A DNA stretch of 12,799 nucleotides from CAYJAD01 sp964372165 (GCA_964372165.1 CAYJPT010000062.1:1-12799); one strand, 5' to 3'. Positions 1-7,020 are shown, numbered from the stretch's first letter. The notes: generated by a model from the sequence alone, not told the origin. A program made the numbers and translations.

Positions 1-213
1 AAAGATAAAAAATTTTAGTATGCAACCACGAAACAAAAATTATAAAATAACCAGTATATCAGCTGTTTAAAAATTATAATTTCGATAAAAAAATTATTGT
101 TTGAGTGCATAAACTATACCTAACAATTTAAAAAACCAAGCAATCAAATTTTAGCAAATCTATTTACTTTATTTTTAAATAAATACTGGAAGTTGTAACA
201 TAATTAACGTAAT

Positions 214-237
214 ATACAAACAGGGTACAGTTTGTAT
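214..237. promoter_or_regulatory. Perfect inverted repeat, possible operator upstream of kor operon
   Basis: ATACAAAC at 214-221 is matched by GTTTGTAT at 230-237, with an 8-base spacer. The symmetry and the location about 100 bases before the first gene of the operon fit a dimeric regulator site. An RNA hairpin is the alternative. I do not recognise the regulator. Confidence 0.35.
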
Positions 238-266
238 CCTTAACTGCTTTATGGCGTTAGCTTAAA

Positions 267-281
267 AGTACATTTTGTACT
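267..281. promoter_or_regulatory. Second palindrome, AGTACA-TTT-TGTACT
   Basis: This is a perfect 6-3-6 inverted repeat about 50 bases before the korD start. It shares a TACA/TGTA core with the repeat at 214-237, so the two could be sites for one protein. TATACA follows at 282-287 and could be a weak -10 box, but no convincing -35 pairs with it. Confidence 0.35.
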
Positions 282-302
282 ATACAACCGTATTAAGCAA
301 AC

Positions 303-316
303 ACACAACAATGTGT
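303..316. promoter_or_regulatory. Short inverted repeat ACACA-N4-TGTGT before korD ribosome site
   Basis: A perfect 5-4-5 inverted repeat ends about 7 bases before the GGAG ribosome site of korD (324-327). It could be an operator overlapping the transcript start or a small hairpin near the ribosome site. A repeat of this length in AT-rich DNA may also be chance. Confidence 0.2.
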
Positions 317-333
317 ATTAACTGGAGAAAAAT

Positions 334-552
334 ATGGGAGCAGTTTCTATTACTGCATCATGGTGTAAAGGCTGTGGCATATGCGTTGCTTTTTGTCCTA
401 AGGGTGCTTTAAAGCTAGAAAAGGAAAAAGCTGTACATGATGCCTCAAAATGTATTGTCTGTGGCATGTGTGAATTATATTGCCCCGACCTTGCCATTAC
501 AGTGGACAAAAGCATGAAACCCCAAAAAGTCAATAAAGCAGAGGTAGCATGA
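334..552 (+). CDS. korD: 2-oxoglutarate ferredoxin oxidoreductase, delta (ferredoxin-like) subunit
   Basis: This 72-residue protein is a small 2x[4Fe-4S] ferredoxin. It would carry electrons from the TPP/Fe-S core of the 2-oxoglutarate oxidoreductase to soluble ferredoxin. Two CxxCxxCxxxCP clusters are visible: Cys11, 14, 17, 21 and Cys40, 43, 46, 50, each followed by Pro. The ATG at 334 has a GGAG at 324-327 with suitable spacing. The stop codon overlaps the korA start in an ATGA junction, which indicates translational coupling. The gene order D-A-B-C is typical of KorDABC-type enzymes, and the adjacent sucCD genes favour 2-oxoglutarate over pyruvate or branched-chain 2-oxoacids as substrate. 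The product is probably cytoplasmic. The fold is certain, and the substrate is inferred from neighbours. Confidence 0.9.
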   Translation: MGAVSITASWCKGCGICVAFCPKGALKLEKEKAVHDASKCIVCGMCELYCPDLAITVDKSMKPQKVNKAEVA

Positions 553-1703
553 TGAAAACACAAGATATTCATTTTGTGCAAGGTAATGCTGCTTGCGTTC
601 ATGGTGCACTTTATTCTGGTGTTAATTTTTTTGCAGGGTATCCCATTACCCCTTCAACTGAAATTGCAGAAATTTTAGCAGTGGATTTACCTAAGCGTGG
701 TGGTGCATTCATACAGATGGAAGATGAAATTGCTTCCATGTGTGCTGTTTGTGGAGCATCTCTTGCTGGCGCAAAAGCCATGACTGCAACCAGTGGACCG
801 GGGTTCTCTCTTAAGCAAGAGGCTATAGGATACGCCTGCATGGCAGAAATACCATGCGTTATCGTGAATGTACAAAGAACTGGTCCTTCAACCGGTTTAC
901 CAACCAAGGCTGCCCAAGGTGATGTAAATCAGGCACGCTGGGGTACGCATGGTGACCACAGTATTGTTGTATTCACAGCATCATCAATACAAGATGTTTT
1001 TGAAATGACAGTGGAGGCATTCAATATTGCTGAAACATATCGCACACCTGTTATTTTGCTTTTAGATGAAATAGTAGGACACATGCGTGAGAAACTAATT
1101 ATCCCGCCTAAGGATGCCATACCCGTTTTTGATCGCCTACGCACTGAGGTTAAAGCAGGTTTAAACTATCACCCATATTTACCTCGTGAAGATGGACGTT
1201 TACCGATTTCTGACTTTGGTGGAGTGCATAGATATAATGTCACTGGTTTATTCCATGATATTTTTGGATTCCCCACAGAAAATTCTGAACATGTTACTAA
1301 AAAAATATACCACCTTATTGATAAGATTGAAAATAGAGCTCACCTTTTAGCGCATTGGAAAGAGTATTATTTAGATGATGCTGAGAATATTATTGTATCC
1401 TATGGTTCATCTGCTCGTAGTTCACGTGAGCTTGTAGAATCAAGACGCATGAAGGGTGACAAAATTGGTTTACTTGAACTTCAAACTCTTTGGCCATTTC
1501 CAACACAATTAGTGCGCGAAAAAACAAAAAATGCTAAGAATATATTTGTTGTTGAAATGAATATGGGGCAAATGAAAGAGCAAGTTATGCGTGCAGCTGT
1601 TAACTCTCACCGCGTATTTCTTGTTAACCGTATGGATGGATTGCTTGTAACTCCAAAAGATATTGGTGCTGTTATGCGCACCGTTGAAGGAAGAGGTTTT
1701 TAA
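549..1703 (+). CDS. korA: 2-oxoglutarate ferredoxin oxidoreductase, alpha subunit
   Basis: This 384-residue protein is the alpha subunit of a 2-oxoacid:ferredoxin oxidoreductase. The enzyme oxidatively decarboxylates 2-oxoglutarate with CoA to succinyl-CoA, CO2 and reduced ferredoxin. The hallmark GYPITPSTE lies at residues 30-38, where it contributes to the TPP/substrate site, and TSGPGFSL follows at 81-88. An acidic QMEDEIAS segment lies at 56-63. The C-terminal part from about residue 290 matches the transketolase C-terminal-like domain of this family. Length is normal for a separate KorA. The start at 549 overlaps the korD stop; a second ATG directly follows at 552 and would be equally compatible. 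There is no gamma-domain fusion, since korC is separate downstream. Substrate specificity is inferred from korDABC-sucCD order. Confidence 0.9.
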   Translation: MMKTQDIHFVQGNAACVHGALYSGVNFFAGYPITPSTEIAEILAVDLPKRGGAFIQMEDEIASMCAVCGASLAGAKAMTATSGPGFSLKQEAIGYACMAEIPCVIVNVQRTGPSTGLPTKAAQGDVNQARWGTHGDHSIVVFTASSIQDVFEMTVEAFNIAETYRTPVILLLDEIVGHMREKLIIPPKDAIPVFDRLRTEVKAGLNYHPYLPREDGRLPISDFGGVHRYNVTGLFHDIFGFPTENSEHVTKKIYHLIDKIENRAHLLAHWKEYYLDDAENIIVSYGSSARSSRELVESRRMKGDKIGLLELQTLWPFPTQLVREKTKNAKNIFVVEMNMGQMKEQVMRAAVNSHRVFLVNRMDGLLVTPKDIGAVMRTVEGRGF

Positions 1704-1774
1704 AGTGAAAAATTTAATCACATTTATGAAAACATGTAAGTCTTCATGCTGCACAACAGGAAGAGAGGTATCAA

Positions 1775-2572
1775 ATGGCATTTAAAGACTTTATTCGCGA
1801 GCGATCCTTCCCGCATATATGGTGTCCAGGTTGTGGGCATGGAACTATATTAAATAGTATTCTTCATGCCATTGATGAACTTAACCTTGACCGAACAAGC
1901 CTTTGCATGGTTTCTGGCATTGGTTGTTCAGCACGCATATCTGGTTATGTAGATTTTCATACCATGCATACCATGCATGGACGTGCTCTAGCTTGTGCTA
2001 CAGGGCTAAAACTTGCTAAACCATCTTTAAATATTATTGTACCTATGGGTGATGGTGATGCAACAGCCATTGGTGGTAATCACTTTATTCACGCTTGCCG
2101 CCGCAATATTAACCTTACAGCCATTATACTTAATAACCGTATTTACGGCATGACCGGTGGGCAATATTCCCCTCTTTCAGGAGAAGGAATTTCTGCTACC
2201 ACTGCACCTTACAAGAGCATTGACCCAGCCTTTGATACTGTAGATCTTGCACTTGGTGCAGGTGCTACATTTGTAGCAAGAACTACAGCCTTCCATGTTA
2301 AGGAATGCATTAGTTTAATTAAAAAAGCTGTTTTACATAAAGGTATTTCTGTTCTAGAAATCATGTCCCAATGCCCTACATTTTTTGGGCGTAAAAATAA
2401 AATTGGTGGTCAAATTGAACTACTTGAAAGTTATCGTGATGGCACAGCTTTACTTGGTTCAAAAAAGCTTGAAGAAGACAAAAGCCTCATCGCACGTGGC
2501 ATATTCCGCGATGAAGTACGTCCTGAATACTGCGAAGAATACGCAAAAATTGTAGCCAGAGTAAAGGAGTAA
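1775..2572 (+). CDS. korB: 2-oxoglutarate ferredoxin oxidoreductase, beta (TPP-binding) subunit
   Basis: This 265-residue catalytic beta subunit binds thiamine diphosphate and probably one [4Fe-4S] cluster. CPGCGHG at residues 17-23 opens the domain. The TPP-magnesium motif is GDGD at 92-95 with NN at 120-121, followed by GMTGGQYSP at 125-133. Cys17, Cys20, Cys51 and Cys200 are spaced as expected for the cluster ligands of OFOR beta subunits. The ATG at 1775 has a purine-rich AGAGAGG ribosome site just upstream (about 1762-1768). Unlike the tightly packed neighbours, it is separated from korA by 71 bases. That gap contains a tiny open frame noted under findings. The protein is cytoplasmic and acts with KorA, KorC and KorD. 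Confidence 0.92.
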   Translation: MAFKDFIRERSFPHIWCPGCGHGTILNSILHAIDELNLDRTSLCMVSGIGCSARISGYVDFHTMHTMHGRALACATGLKLAKPSLNIIVPMGDGDATAIGGNHFIHACRRNINLTAIILNNRIYGMTGGQYSPLSGEGISATTAPYKSIDPAFDTVDLALGAGATFVARTTAFHVKECISLIKKAVLHKGISVLEIMSQCPTFFGRKNKIGGQIELLESYRDGTALLGSKKLEEDKSLIARGIFRDEVRPEYCEEYAKIVARVKE

Positions 2573-2575
2573 ACC

Positions 2576-3121
2576 ATGGATAAACATCGTTATCTTATGT
2601 CTGGTTCAGGTGGACAGGGTGTTATATCCATGGCGATTTTATTAGCAGACGCCGCAGCCACTTACGAAGGACACAATGCTTTGCAATCACAATCATATGG
2701 TCCAGAAGCTAGAGGTGGTGCAACACGCTCAGACGTTATCATATCAGATGGGCCAATTTATTACCCAAAGGTTGCAGATCCAAACTATCTTGTAGCACTT
2801 ACCAATGAGGCCATGAGTAAATATTTACCCCTCATTCGCCCTGGGGGAATGTGCCTTTATGATTCTGATTTAGTGTTAGTTGACCCGCGCATTGATGCCA
2901 TACGCAAGCCTTTACCAATGTATCAAGCTGTCATGGATACCTTGGGTAAAGCTCAAGCATTCAACGTAGTTGTCTTAGGTGCACTTATTACTCTTACTAA
3001 GATTATTTCTGTACAATCTGCAGAAAAAGTTTTAGAAAGTAGATTCCCAAAGGCCTTTCATGAAAATAATTTAAAAGCTTTAAAACTTGGAATTGAACTT
3101 GCGACTCCCATTGTAGATTAA
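2576..3121 (+). CDS. korC: 2-oxoglutarate ferredoxin oxidoreductase, gamma subunit
   Basis: This 181-residue gamma subunit belongs to the 2-oxoacid:ferredoxin oxidoreductase family and completes the enzyme. GSGGQGV lies at residues 10-16, and the family signature YGPEARGG at 41-48. Both are typical of stand-alone gamma chains, which take part in CoA binding and assembly. AAGGAG at 2564-2569, inside the end of korB, is an excellent ribosome site for the ATG at 2576. Only three bases separate the korB stop from this start, so the two genes are almost certainly co-transcribed. Length is normal. A hairpin lies just downstream, before sucC. Confidence 0.9.
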   Translation: MDKHRYLMSGSGGQGVISMAILLADAAATYEGHNALQSQSYGPEARGGATRSDVIISDGPIYYPKVADPNYLVALTNEAMSKYLPLIRPGGMCLYDSDLVLVDPRIDAIRKPLPMYQAVMDTLGKAQAFNVVVLGALITLTKIISVQSAEKVLESRFPKAFHENNLKALKLGIELATPIVD

Positions 3122-3140
3122 AAATATGTACAACTAATTC

Positions 3141-3165
3141 AGGAGGATGCATAAAGCATCCTCCT
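3141..3165 (+). terminator. 10-bp perfect hairpin between korC and sucC (attenuator or processing site)
   Basis: AGGAGGATGC at 3141-3150 pairs perfectly with GCATCCTCCT at 3156-3165 around a 5-base loop. The sequence after the stem is TTAAAATATG rather than a U-tract, so it is a poor intrinsic terminator. It may reduce read-through, stabilise the kor mRNA end or mark a cleavage site. The stem contains a ribosome-site-like AGGAGG, but that is too far from any start codon to be used as one. Confidence 0.5.
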
Positions 3166-3193
3166 TAAAATATGTAAACATAGGGTTAACTAA

Positions 3194-4357
3194 ATGAATA
3201 TTCATGAGTATCAAGCAAAGCAACTGTTAGCTGACTATGGTGTTGCAGTGCCTAAGGGTGCTGTTGCCCACAACTTTAACGAAGTATTGAGTGCTGCGCA
3301 AAGTTTACCCGGCCCAATTTGGGTTGTAAAAGCTCAAATACATGCTGGGGGGCGTGGCAAAGGCGGTGGTGTTAAAGTATGCAAAAGCCTTGAGGAAGTT
3401 GAATCAGCAGCTAAGCAAATTCTTGGTATGCAACTAATTACACATCAAACTGGCCCTGCAGGACAAAAAGTCAATAAAGTGTGGATTGAGCAAGGCACAG
3501 ATATTATGCGCGAGCTTTATTTGGCTATTGTGCTAGACAGAGGTGCTGAGTGCCTTACTGTCATGCTTTCGCCTGATGGTGGTATGGATATTGAGGAAGT
3601 TGCAGAAAATAACCCTGAACGTATTTTTACAAGCCGTTTGGATGCAAACCATAACATATGGCCATTTCAAGCTCGTGAGCTACTTTTTGCTTGCGACCTT
3701 AATCCCAGCCAAATAGCGCAAGGTGTAAACCTTATTACCAATCTCATTAAACTTTGTATAGAAAAAGATGCCACCCAAGTGGAAATAAATCCGCTTGCTG
3801 TCGATAAAGATGGTAATATACTAGCACTTGATGCTAAAATGAATTTTGATGAAAGCGCACTCAAACGTCACCCTGATATTAAGACCCTTGAAGATCCTGA
3901 TGAAATTGATGAGCTTGAATTAAAAGCCATGCAACTTGGCATTAATTATGTGCGCCTTGATGGGTATGTTGGTACCATGGTCAACGGTGCAGGGCTTGCC
4001 ATGGCCACCATGGACGCAATTAAGCATGCCGGCGCAGAACCGGCTAACTTCCTCGATGCCGGAGGTGGCGCCAATGTGGAAATGGTCAAACAAGGATTTG
4101 AACTCATGCTTTCTGACCCTAATGTCCGTGGTATTTTAATTAATATCTTTGGAGGAATCTTACGCTGCGATATTGTAGCAGAAGGTATCATACTTGCTGC
4201 TAAAGAATTAAACCTTAAAATACCGTTAGTTGTACGTATGGAAGGCACTAATGTAGACATTGCGCGTGATATGCTCAAAAATAGTACTATAAATATTATT
4301 AGTGCAGACTCCATGTCAGATGCAGCACAAAAAATAGCCGATCTTACAAAGGTGTAA
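3194..4357 (+). CDS. sucC: Succinyl-CoA synthetase, beta subunit (ADP-forming)
   Basis: This 387-residue ATP-grasp subunit of succinyl-CoA synthetase works with SucD to convert succinyl-CoA, ADP and phosphate to succinate, CoA and ATP. The N-terminus begins MNIHEYQAKQLL as in most SucC proteins. GGRGKGGGVKV at residues 52-62 is the nucleotide-binding glycine loop. EINPL at 197-201 and Asp213 lie where magnesium ligands are found in the E. coli enzyme. NGAGLAM at 264-270 opens the CoA-ligase domain. Numbering and length match the E. coli protein closely, which supports the start. AGGG at 3182-3185, eight bases before the ATG, is a modest ribosome site. Placement directly after korDABC suggests that the product of one enzyme feeds the next. 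Confidence 0.95.
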   Translation: MNIHEYQAKQLLADYGVAVPKGAVAHNFNEVLSAAQSLPGPIWVVKAQIHAGGRGKGGGVKVCKSLEEVESAAKQILGMQLITHQTGPAGQKVNKVWIEQGTDIMRELYLAIVLDRGAECLTVMLSPDGGMDIEEVAENNPERIFTSRLDANHNIWPFQARELLFACDLNPSQIAQGVNLITNLIKLCIEKDATQVEINPLAVDKDGNILALDAKMNFDESALKRHPDIKTLEDPDEIDELELKAMQLGINYVRLDGYVGTMVNGAGLAMATMDAIKHAGAEPANFLDAGGGANVEMVKQGFELMLSDPNVRGILINIFGGILRCDIVAEGIILAAKELNLKIPLVVRMEGTNVDIARDMLKNSTINIISADSMSDAAQKIADLTKV

Positions 4358-4361
4358 AATT

Positions 4362-5240
4362 ATGAGTATTTTAATTAATGAACATAGCCGCATCTTAGTG
4401 CATGGATTAACGGGACGTGAAGGACAATTTCACACCAAGCAAATGCTCGATTACGGAACAAATATCGTTGCCGGAGTTACACCCGGTAAAGGTGGTCAAG
4501 AGGTACTAGGTATACCAATTTTTAACACAGTTAAAGAAGCTGTTGAAAAAACTAAGGCCGATACTTCTGTTCTATTTGTACCAGCAGCAGCTTGTGCCGA
4601 TAGTGCATGCGAAGCTGCTGATGCCGGCATTAAATTGGTTGTAATTATTACCGAACATATACCAGTGCTTGATATGGTACGTGCAAAAGCATATCTTAAT
4701 TCCAAAGATACTTTGTTAATCGGACCAAATTGCCCAGGTCTCATAAGCCCCGGAAAGTGCAAAATCGGCATTCAGCCCGGTTACATTCATAAGCAAGGTA
4801 ATATTGGGTTAATTAGTCGCTCAGGTACACTAACCTATGAAGCAGTTTTTCAGCTCACTAATGTTGGACTTGGTCAAAGCACTTGTATAGGTATAGGTGG
4901 TGACCCTGTACCAGGTCTAAAGTTCATTGAACTTTTGGAGATGTTTCGCCATGATGACGATACAAAAGCTGTTTGTATTATAGGTGAAATTGGTGGTGAT
5001 AATGAAGAAAAAGCCGCGCAATATATTAAAGATACAAAATATCCAAAACCAGTATTTGGATTTATTGCAGGCTTAACTGCACCTCCTGGCAAGCGCATGG
5101 GGCATGCAGGTGCAATTATTTCTGGTTCAAAAGGACGAGCTCAAGACAAAATCAAAGCTATGGAAGATGCAGGAATAACCATCATTAAACACTTGGGAGA
5201 TTTTGGCAATATTGTAGCTCAAACACTAAAAACAGCTTAA
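4362..5240 (+). CDS. sucD: Succinyl-CoA synthetase, alpha subunit
   Basis: This 292-residue alpha subunit binds CoA and carries the phosphohistidine intermediate. GLTGREGQFH at residues 15-24 is the CoA-binding Rossmann loop. GPNCPG in the middle of the protein is typical of the family. GHAGAI places the phosphorylated histidine at His248, close to its position in the E. coli enzyme. Only four bases separate sucC from sucD. The ribosome site AAAGGTG lies inside the last codons of sucC, so the two subunits are translationally linked. Length is normal. The gene is the last of the plus-strand operon and is followed by a strong bidirectional terminator-like repeat. Confidence 0.95.
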   Translation: MSILINEHSRILVHGLTGREGQFHTKQMLDYGTNIVAGVTPGKGGQEVLGIPIFNTVKEAVEKTKADTSVLFVPAAACADSACEAADAGIKLVVIITEHIPVLDMVRAKAYLNSKDTLLIGPNCPGLISPGKCKIGIQPGYIHKQGNIGLISRSGTLTYEAVFQLTNVGLGQSTCIGIGGDPVPGLKFIELLEMFRHDDDTKAVCIIGEIGGDNEEKAAQYIKDTKYPKPVFGFIAGLTAPPGKRMGHAGAIISGSKGRAQDKIKAMEDAGITIIKHLGDFGNIVAQTLKTA

Positions 5241-5332
5241 TGCCTAAGGCAAAATAACTTGCTTCTGGCGTACCTAAAGGGATATTTGAAGCCAGTGTGT
5301 TTTATAACTAATTGTTTACAATAAAATAACTT

Positions 5333-5377
5333 TTAAGAGCGAAAGGTAATGCAAAAGCATTACCTTTCGTCGCTTAA
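5333..5377. terminator. Bidirectional terminator between sucD and the SPFH gene
   Basis: A perfect 13-bp stem (CGAAAGGTAATGC at 5340-5352, GCATTACCTTTCG at 5357-5369) surrounds an AAAA loop. After a small internal bulge, TTAAG at 5333-5337 and CTTAA at 5373-5377 extend it. TTAATTT follows on the plus strand, and an A-rich stretch precedes it that becomes a T-rich tail on the minus strand. It lies between the convergent ends of sucD and the SPFH gene, so it probably stops transcription from both sides. Confidence 0.85.
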
Positions 5378-5407
5378 TTTGTAAGACTTTATCAACCACA
5401 CAAAAAA

Positions 5408-6334
5408 CTACTTTATATTAGGTAATTTAACTACTTGCGACAAGCTAGCCACAATACCAGATATATCTGCCATATTCTGAGGCACTATCATAGTTGTCCC
5501 TTCTTTTGCTATTTTACCGTATTCACTAATCCATGATTCAGCAATGCGTAGGTTAGCTGCAACTAAACCACTTTCATTATTAACTTCTGATGACACTAGT
5601 TTGATACCTTCTGCTGTTGCTTTAGCCACAGTTTCAATAAGTGCGGCTTCACCTTCAGCTTGGTTTTTTAACGCTTGCATCTTTCCTTCTGACTCTGCAA
5701 TAAGGGCTGCCCTTTCTCCCTCTGCTTTATTAATTTGAGCTTGGCGTTGCCCTTCTGACTCTGCAATGACGGCTCTTTTTTCTCTCTCAGCGCGCATTTG
5801 CTTTTCCATTGCTTCCATGACACTTTGAGGTGGAGTTATATCTCTGATTTCATAACGTAATACTTTTAATCCCCATGGCGAAGTGGCTTCATTTAAAGCT
5901 GCCACAACCTCTTGATTAATCGTATCTCTTTCTTCAAAAGTTCGATCAAGTTCAAGTTTACCTATAGAAGAGCGCAAAGCTGTTTGAGCCAACTGAATAG
6001 ACCCTGACAAGAAGTCATCAATTCCATAAGCAGATTTTTCAGGAGTAACAACTTGCAAGTAAATGACCCCATCAATATTTACAGAAACATTATCTCTTGT
6101 GATACAAGTTTGTTGCGGTACATCAAGTACTAACTCTTTCAAGGTACGTCTATAAGCAACTACATCGAAAAATGGAATCAAAATATGAAAACCTGCATAC
6201 AGAACTTTATTGAACTTTCCTAAGCGTTCTACAATAAAAGCTTCTTGATTAGGTACAATTTTGGCTGCTTTAAAAAGTGTTACTATAAGTAATACAGCCA
6301 ATAACCCTAGTGTCACTACACCTTCATTTAACAT
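5408..6334 (-). CDS. SPFH/band-7 (stomatin-like, QmcA-type) membrane protein
   Basis: This 308-residue stomatin/prohibitin-family protein is probably anchored in the inner membrane and forms large oligomeric rings or microdomains. Residues 5-21 form one hydrophobic N-terminal helix, and the SPFH domain spans about 25-175. EKQMRAEREKRA at 177-188 begins a long charged, Ala/Glu-rich coiled coil to about 245 in which IAESEG is repeated at 190-195 and 212-217. The C-terminus is amphipathic. I start it at the ATG whose first base is 6334, because GAGGAG lies seven bases upstream. The frame extends five codons further to a TTG at 6349, but that would put the ribosome site inside the gene. NfeD is encoded upstream on the same strand, its usual partner. 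The 245-base gap between them has its own promoter candidate. The exact client process is unknown. Confidence 0.9.
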   Translation of the reverse strand: MLNEGVVTLGLLAVLLIVTLFKAAKIVPNQEAFIVERLGKFNKVLYAGFHILIPFFDVVAYRRTLKELVLDVPQQTCITRDNVSVNIDGVIYLQVVTPEKSAYGIDDFLSGSIQLAQTALRSSIGKLELDRTFEERDTINQEVVAALNEATSPWGLKVLRYEIRDITPPQSVMEAMEKQMRAEREKRAVIAESEGQRQAQINKAEGERAALIAESEGKMQALKNQAEGEAALIETVAKATAEGIKLVSSEVNNESGLVAANLRIAESWISEYGKIAKEGTTMIVPQNMADISGIVASLSQVVKLPNIK

Positions 6335-6370
6335 GCTAAGTCTCCTCAATAGTTAATGGTCGAAATTTAA

Positions 6371-6414
6371 AAAATTAAGGAAATGCTGGTTTATTCTGCA
6401 AGCAGAATAAACCA
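6371..6414. repeat. Dispersed hairpin repeat, copy A (5' of the SPFH gene)
   Basis: TGGTTTATTCTGC at 6387-6399 pairs with GCAGAATAAACCA at 6402-6414, giving a 13-bp stem with a two-base centre. On its left it carries AAAATTAAGG and AAATGC (6371-6386). The same arrangement recurs at 12751-12799, where one stem pair differs and both bases of that pair have changed. In minus-strand sense it lies about 36 bases before the SPFH start codon. Confidence 0.75.
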
Positions 6415-6417
6415 TAA

Positions 6418-6503
6418 AGGCACACTGCCTTCATTCGCCCTGTGGGACGCAAAAAAGCGTGGTTTTTTGCTCTCATTCGGCGTGCTCTGATTTTTTGCTC
6501 TGA
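6418..6503 (-). repeat. Imperfect tandem repeats in the SPFH leader
   Basis: Read on the minus strand, GAGCAAAAAA occurs twice (6491-6500 and 6463-6472). Each copy is followed by a variable stretch ending in CGAATGA (6473-6479 and 6431-6437). This gives two units of unequal length. The second unit also contains an 8-bp inverted repeat, GCAAAAAA at 6449-6456 with TTTTTTGC at 6463-6470. A small stem, AGGCA/TGCCT, follows at 6418-6430. GCTCTGA is repeated at 6484-6490 and 6497-6503. No open frame is supported here. Its function is unknown. Confidence 0.6.
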
Positions 6504-6511
6504 ATAAAAAA

Positions 6512-6520
6512 ATTATAGCA
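6512..6520 (-). promoter_or_regulatory. Extended -10 promoter candidate for the SPFH gene
   Basis: On the minus strand the sequence reads TGC-TATAAT, a perfect extended -10 element, followed by a T-run and then the repeat region. The hexamer 17 bases further upstream is A-rich and does not resemble TTGACA, which an extended -10 can tolerate. Transcription would start near 6505 and give an untranslated leader of about 170 bases that includes the tandem repeats and the hairpin. Confidence 0.5.
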
Positions 6521-6579
6521 AGAAACATGTTCACATTTTTAAACACATATTTTTACATAAAAAGAATTGCCCCAAAATA

Positions 6580-7020
6580 TCAATTATGCGGTTTAACTAT
6601 AAGCAATAAATGATCCTCAGTATCCTGACTATCAATAATAACAACCATATCTTTTGGGATAAAAACATCTGCGGTGGCTCGCCAGTAGCTACCGCCAACA
6701 GACACTTCTCCTTCTCTTTGTGGTGATATGTCTTTGCTTACTACAGCTTCTTTACCTAAATAAGCAAACTTTACCATAGTTGATTGATCATGCCCACCCT
6801 TTTGAAAACCCTGAAATATATTTTTCATTTTAGTGCGAAGTACTACAAGAGATATGGCAGTAACTGCTATAAAAGCAATTAGTTCTTGCTGTATCCCCGG
6901 ATAAACATAGGCAATAAAAGAAGCACCTAGTGCCCCAAACCCAAAAAACATTGAAATAAAAGTCGGTGTAACCAACTCTAACAAAATTAAAACAATGCCC
7001 AAAGTAAACCAAATAATCAT
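6580..7020 (-). CDS. NfeD-family membrane protein
   Basis: This 146-residue short-form NfeD protein has three predicted membrane helices (about residues 1-19, 20-41 and 46-65). A soluble C-terminal OB-fold domain of the NfeD type follows at about 78-146. The OB part shows the family pattern, with LGKEAVVSKDISPQREG followed by GSYWRATAD and a final LLLIVKP strand. It lacks the N-terminal ClpP-like protease domain of long NfeD forms. An excellent AAGGAGG ribosome site lies just before the ATG (cluster around 7026-7033). NfeD and SPFH proteins are often encoded together and thought to form membrane complexes, which fits the next gene on this strand. The catalytic role, if any, is unknown. Confidence 0.88.
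   Translation of the reverse strand: MIIWFTLGIVLILLELVTPTFISMFFGFGALGASFIAYVYPGIQQELIAFIAVTAISLVVLRTKMKNIFQGFQKGGHDQSTMVKFAYLGKEAVVSKDISPQREGEVSVGGSYWRATADVFIPKDMVVIIDSQDTEDHLLLIVKPHN

Larger units (their letters stand above)
1..333. other. Non-coding AT-rich leader upstream of korD
   Basis: This stretch has no credible gene on either strand. It is very AT-rich, with long A and T runs in the first 180 bases. From about 190 to 320 it contains three short perfect inverted repeats, listed separately. It probably carries the promoter and control sites of the kor-suc operon. I could not find a -35/-10 pair with good matches and spacing, so no promoter is called. Confidence 0.6.

Noticed and set aside
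318..602. Open frame of 94 codons on the minus strand opposite korD
   Set aside because: It is fully antisense to korD, whose two cysteine clusters are unmistakable. The antisense product shows no domain pattern.
1960..1982. Repeated CATACCATG in korB as a possible in-frame duplication
   Set aside because: The encoded stretch has the usual length and alignment for the family at this point, so it is an ordinary sequence.
3946..4314. 122-codon minus-strand frame inside sucC
   Set aside because: It lies opposite the conserved CoA-ligase domain of sucC and is a shadow of that gene's codon bias. It has no ribosome site or family features.
6335..6349. TTG-initiated five-codon extension of the SPFH protein
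   Set aside because: The GAGGAG ribosome site lies within these codons at the right distance from the ATG at 6334.
6431..6503. Possible CRISPR-like array
   Set aside because: Only two imperfect units of unequal length exist, with no uniform repeats or spacers and no cas genes.
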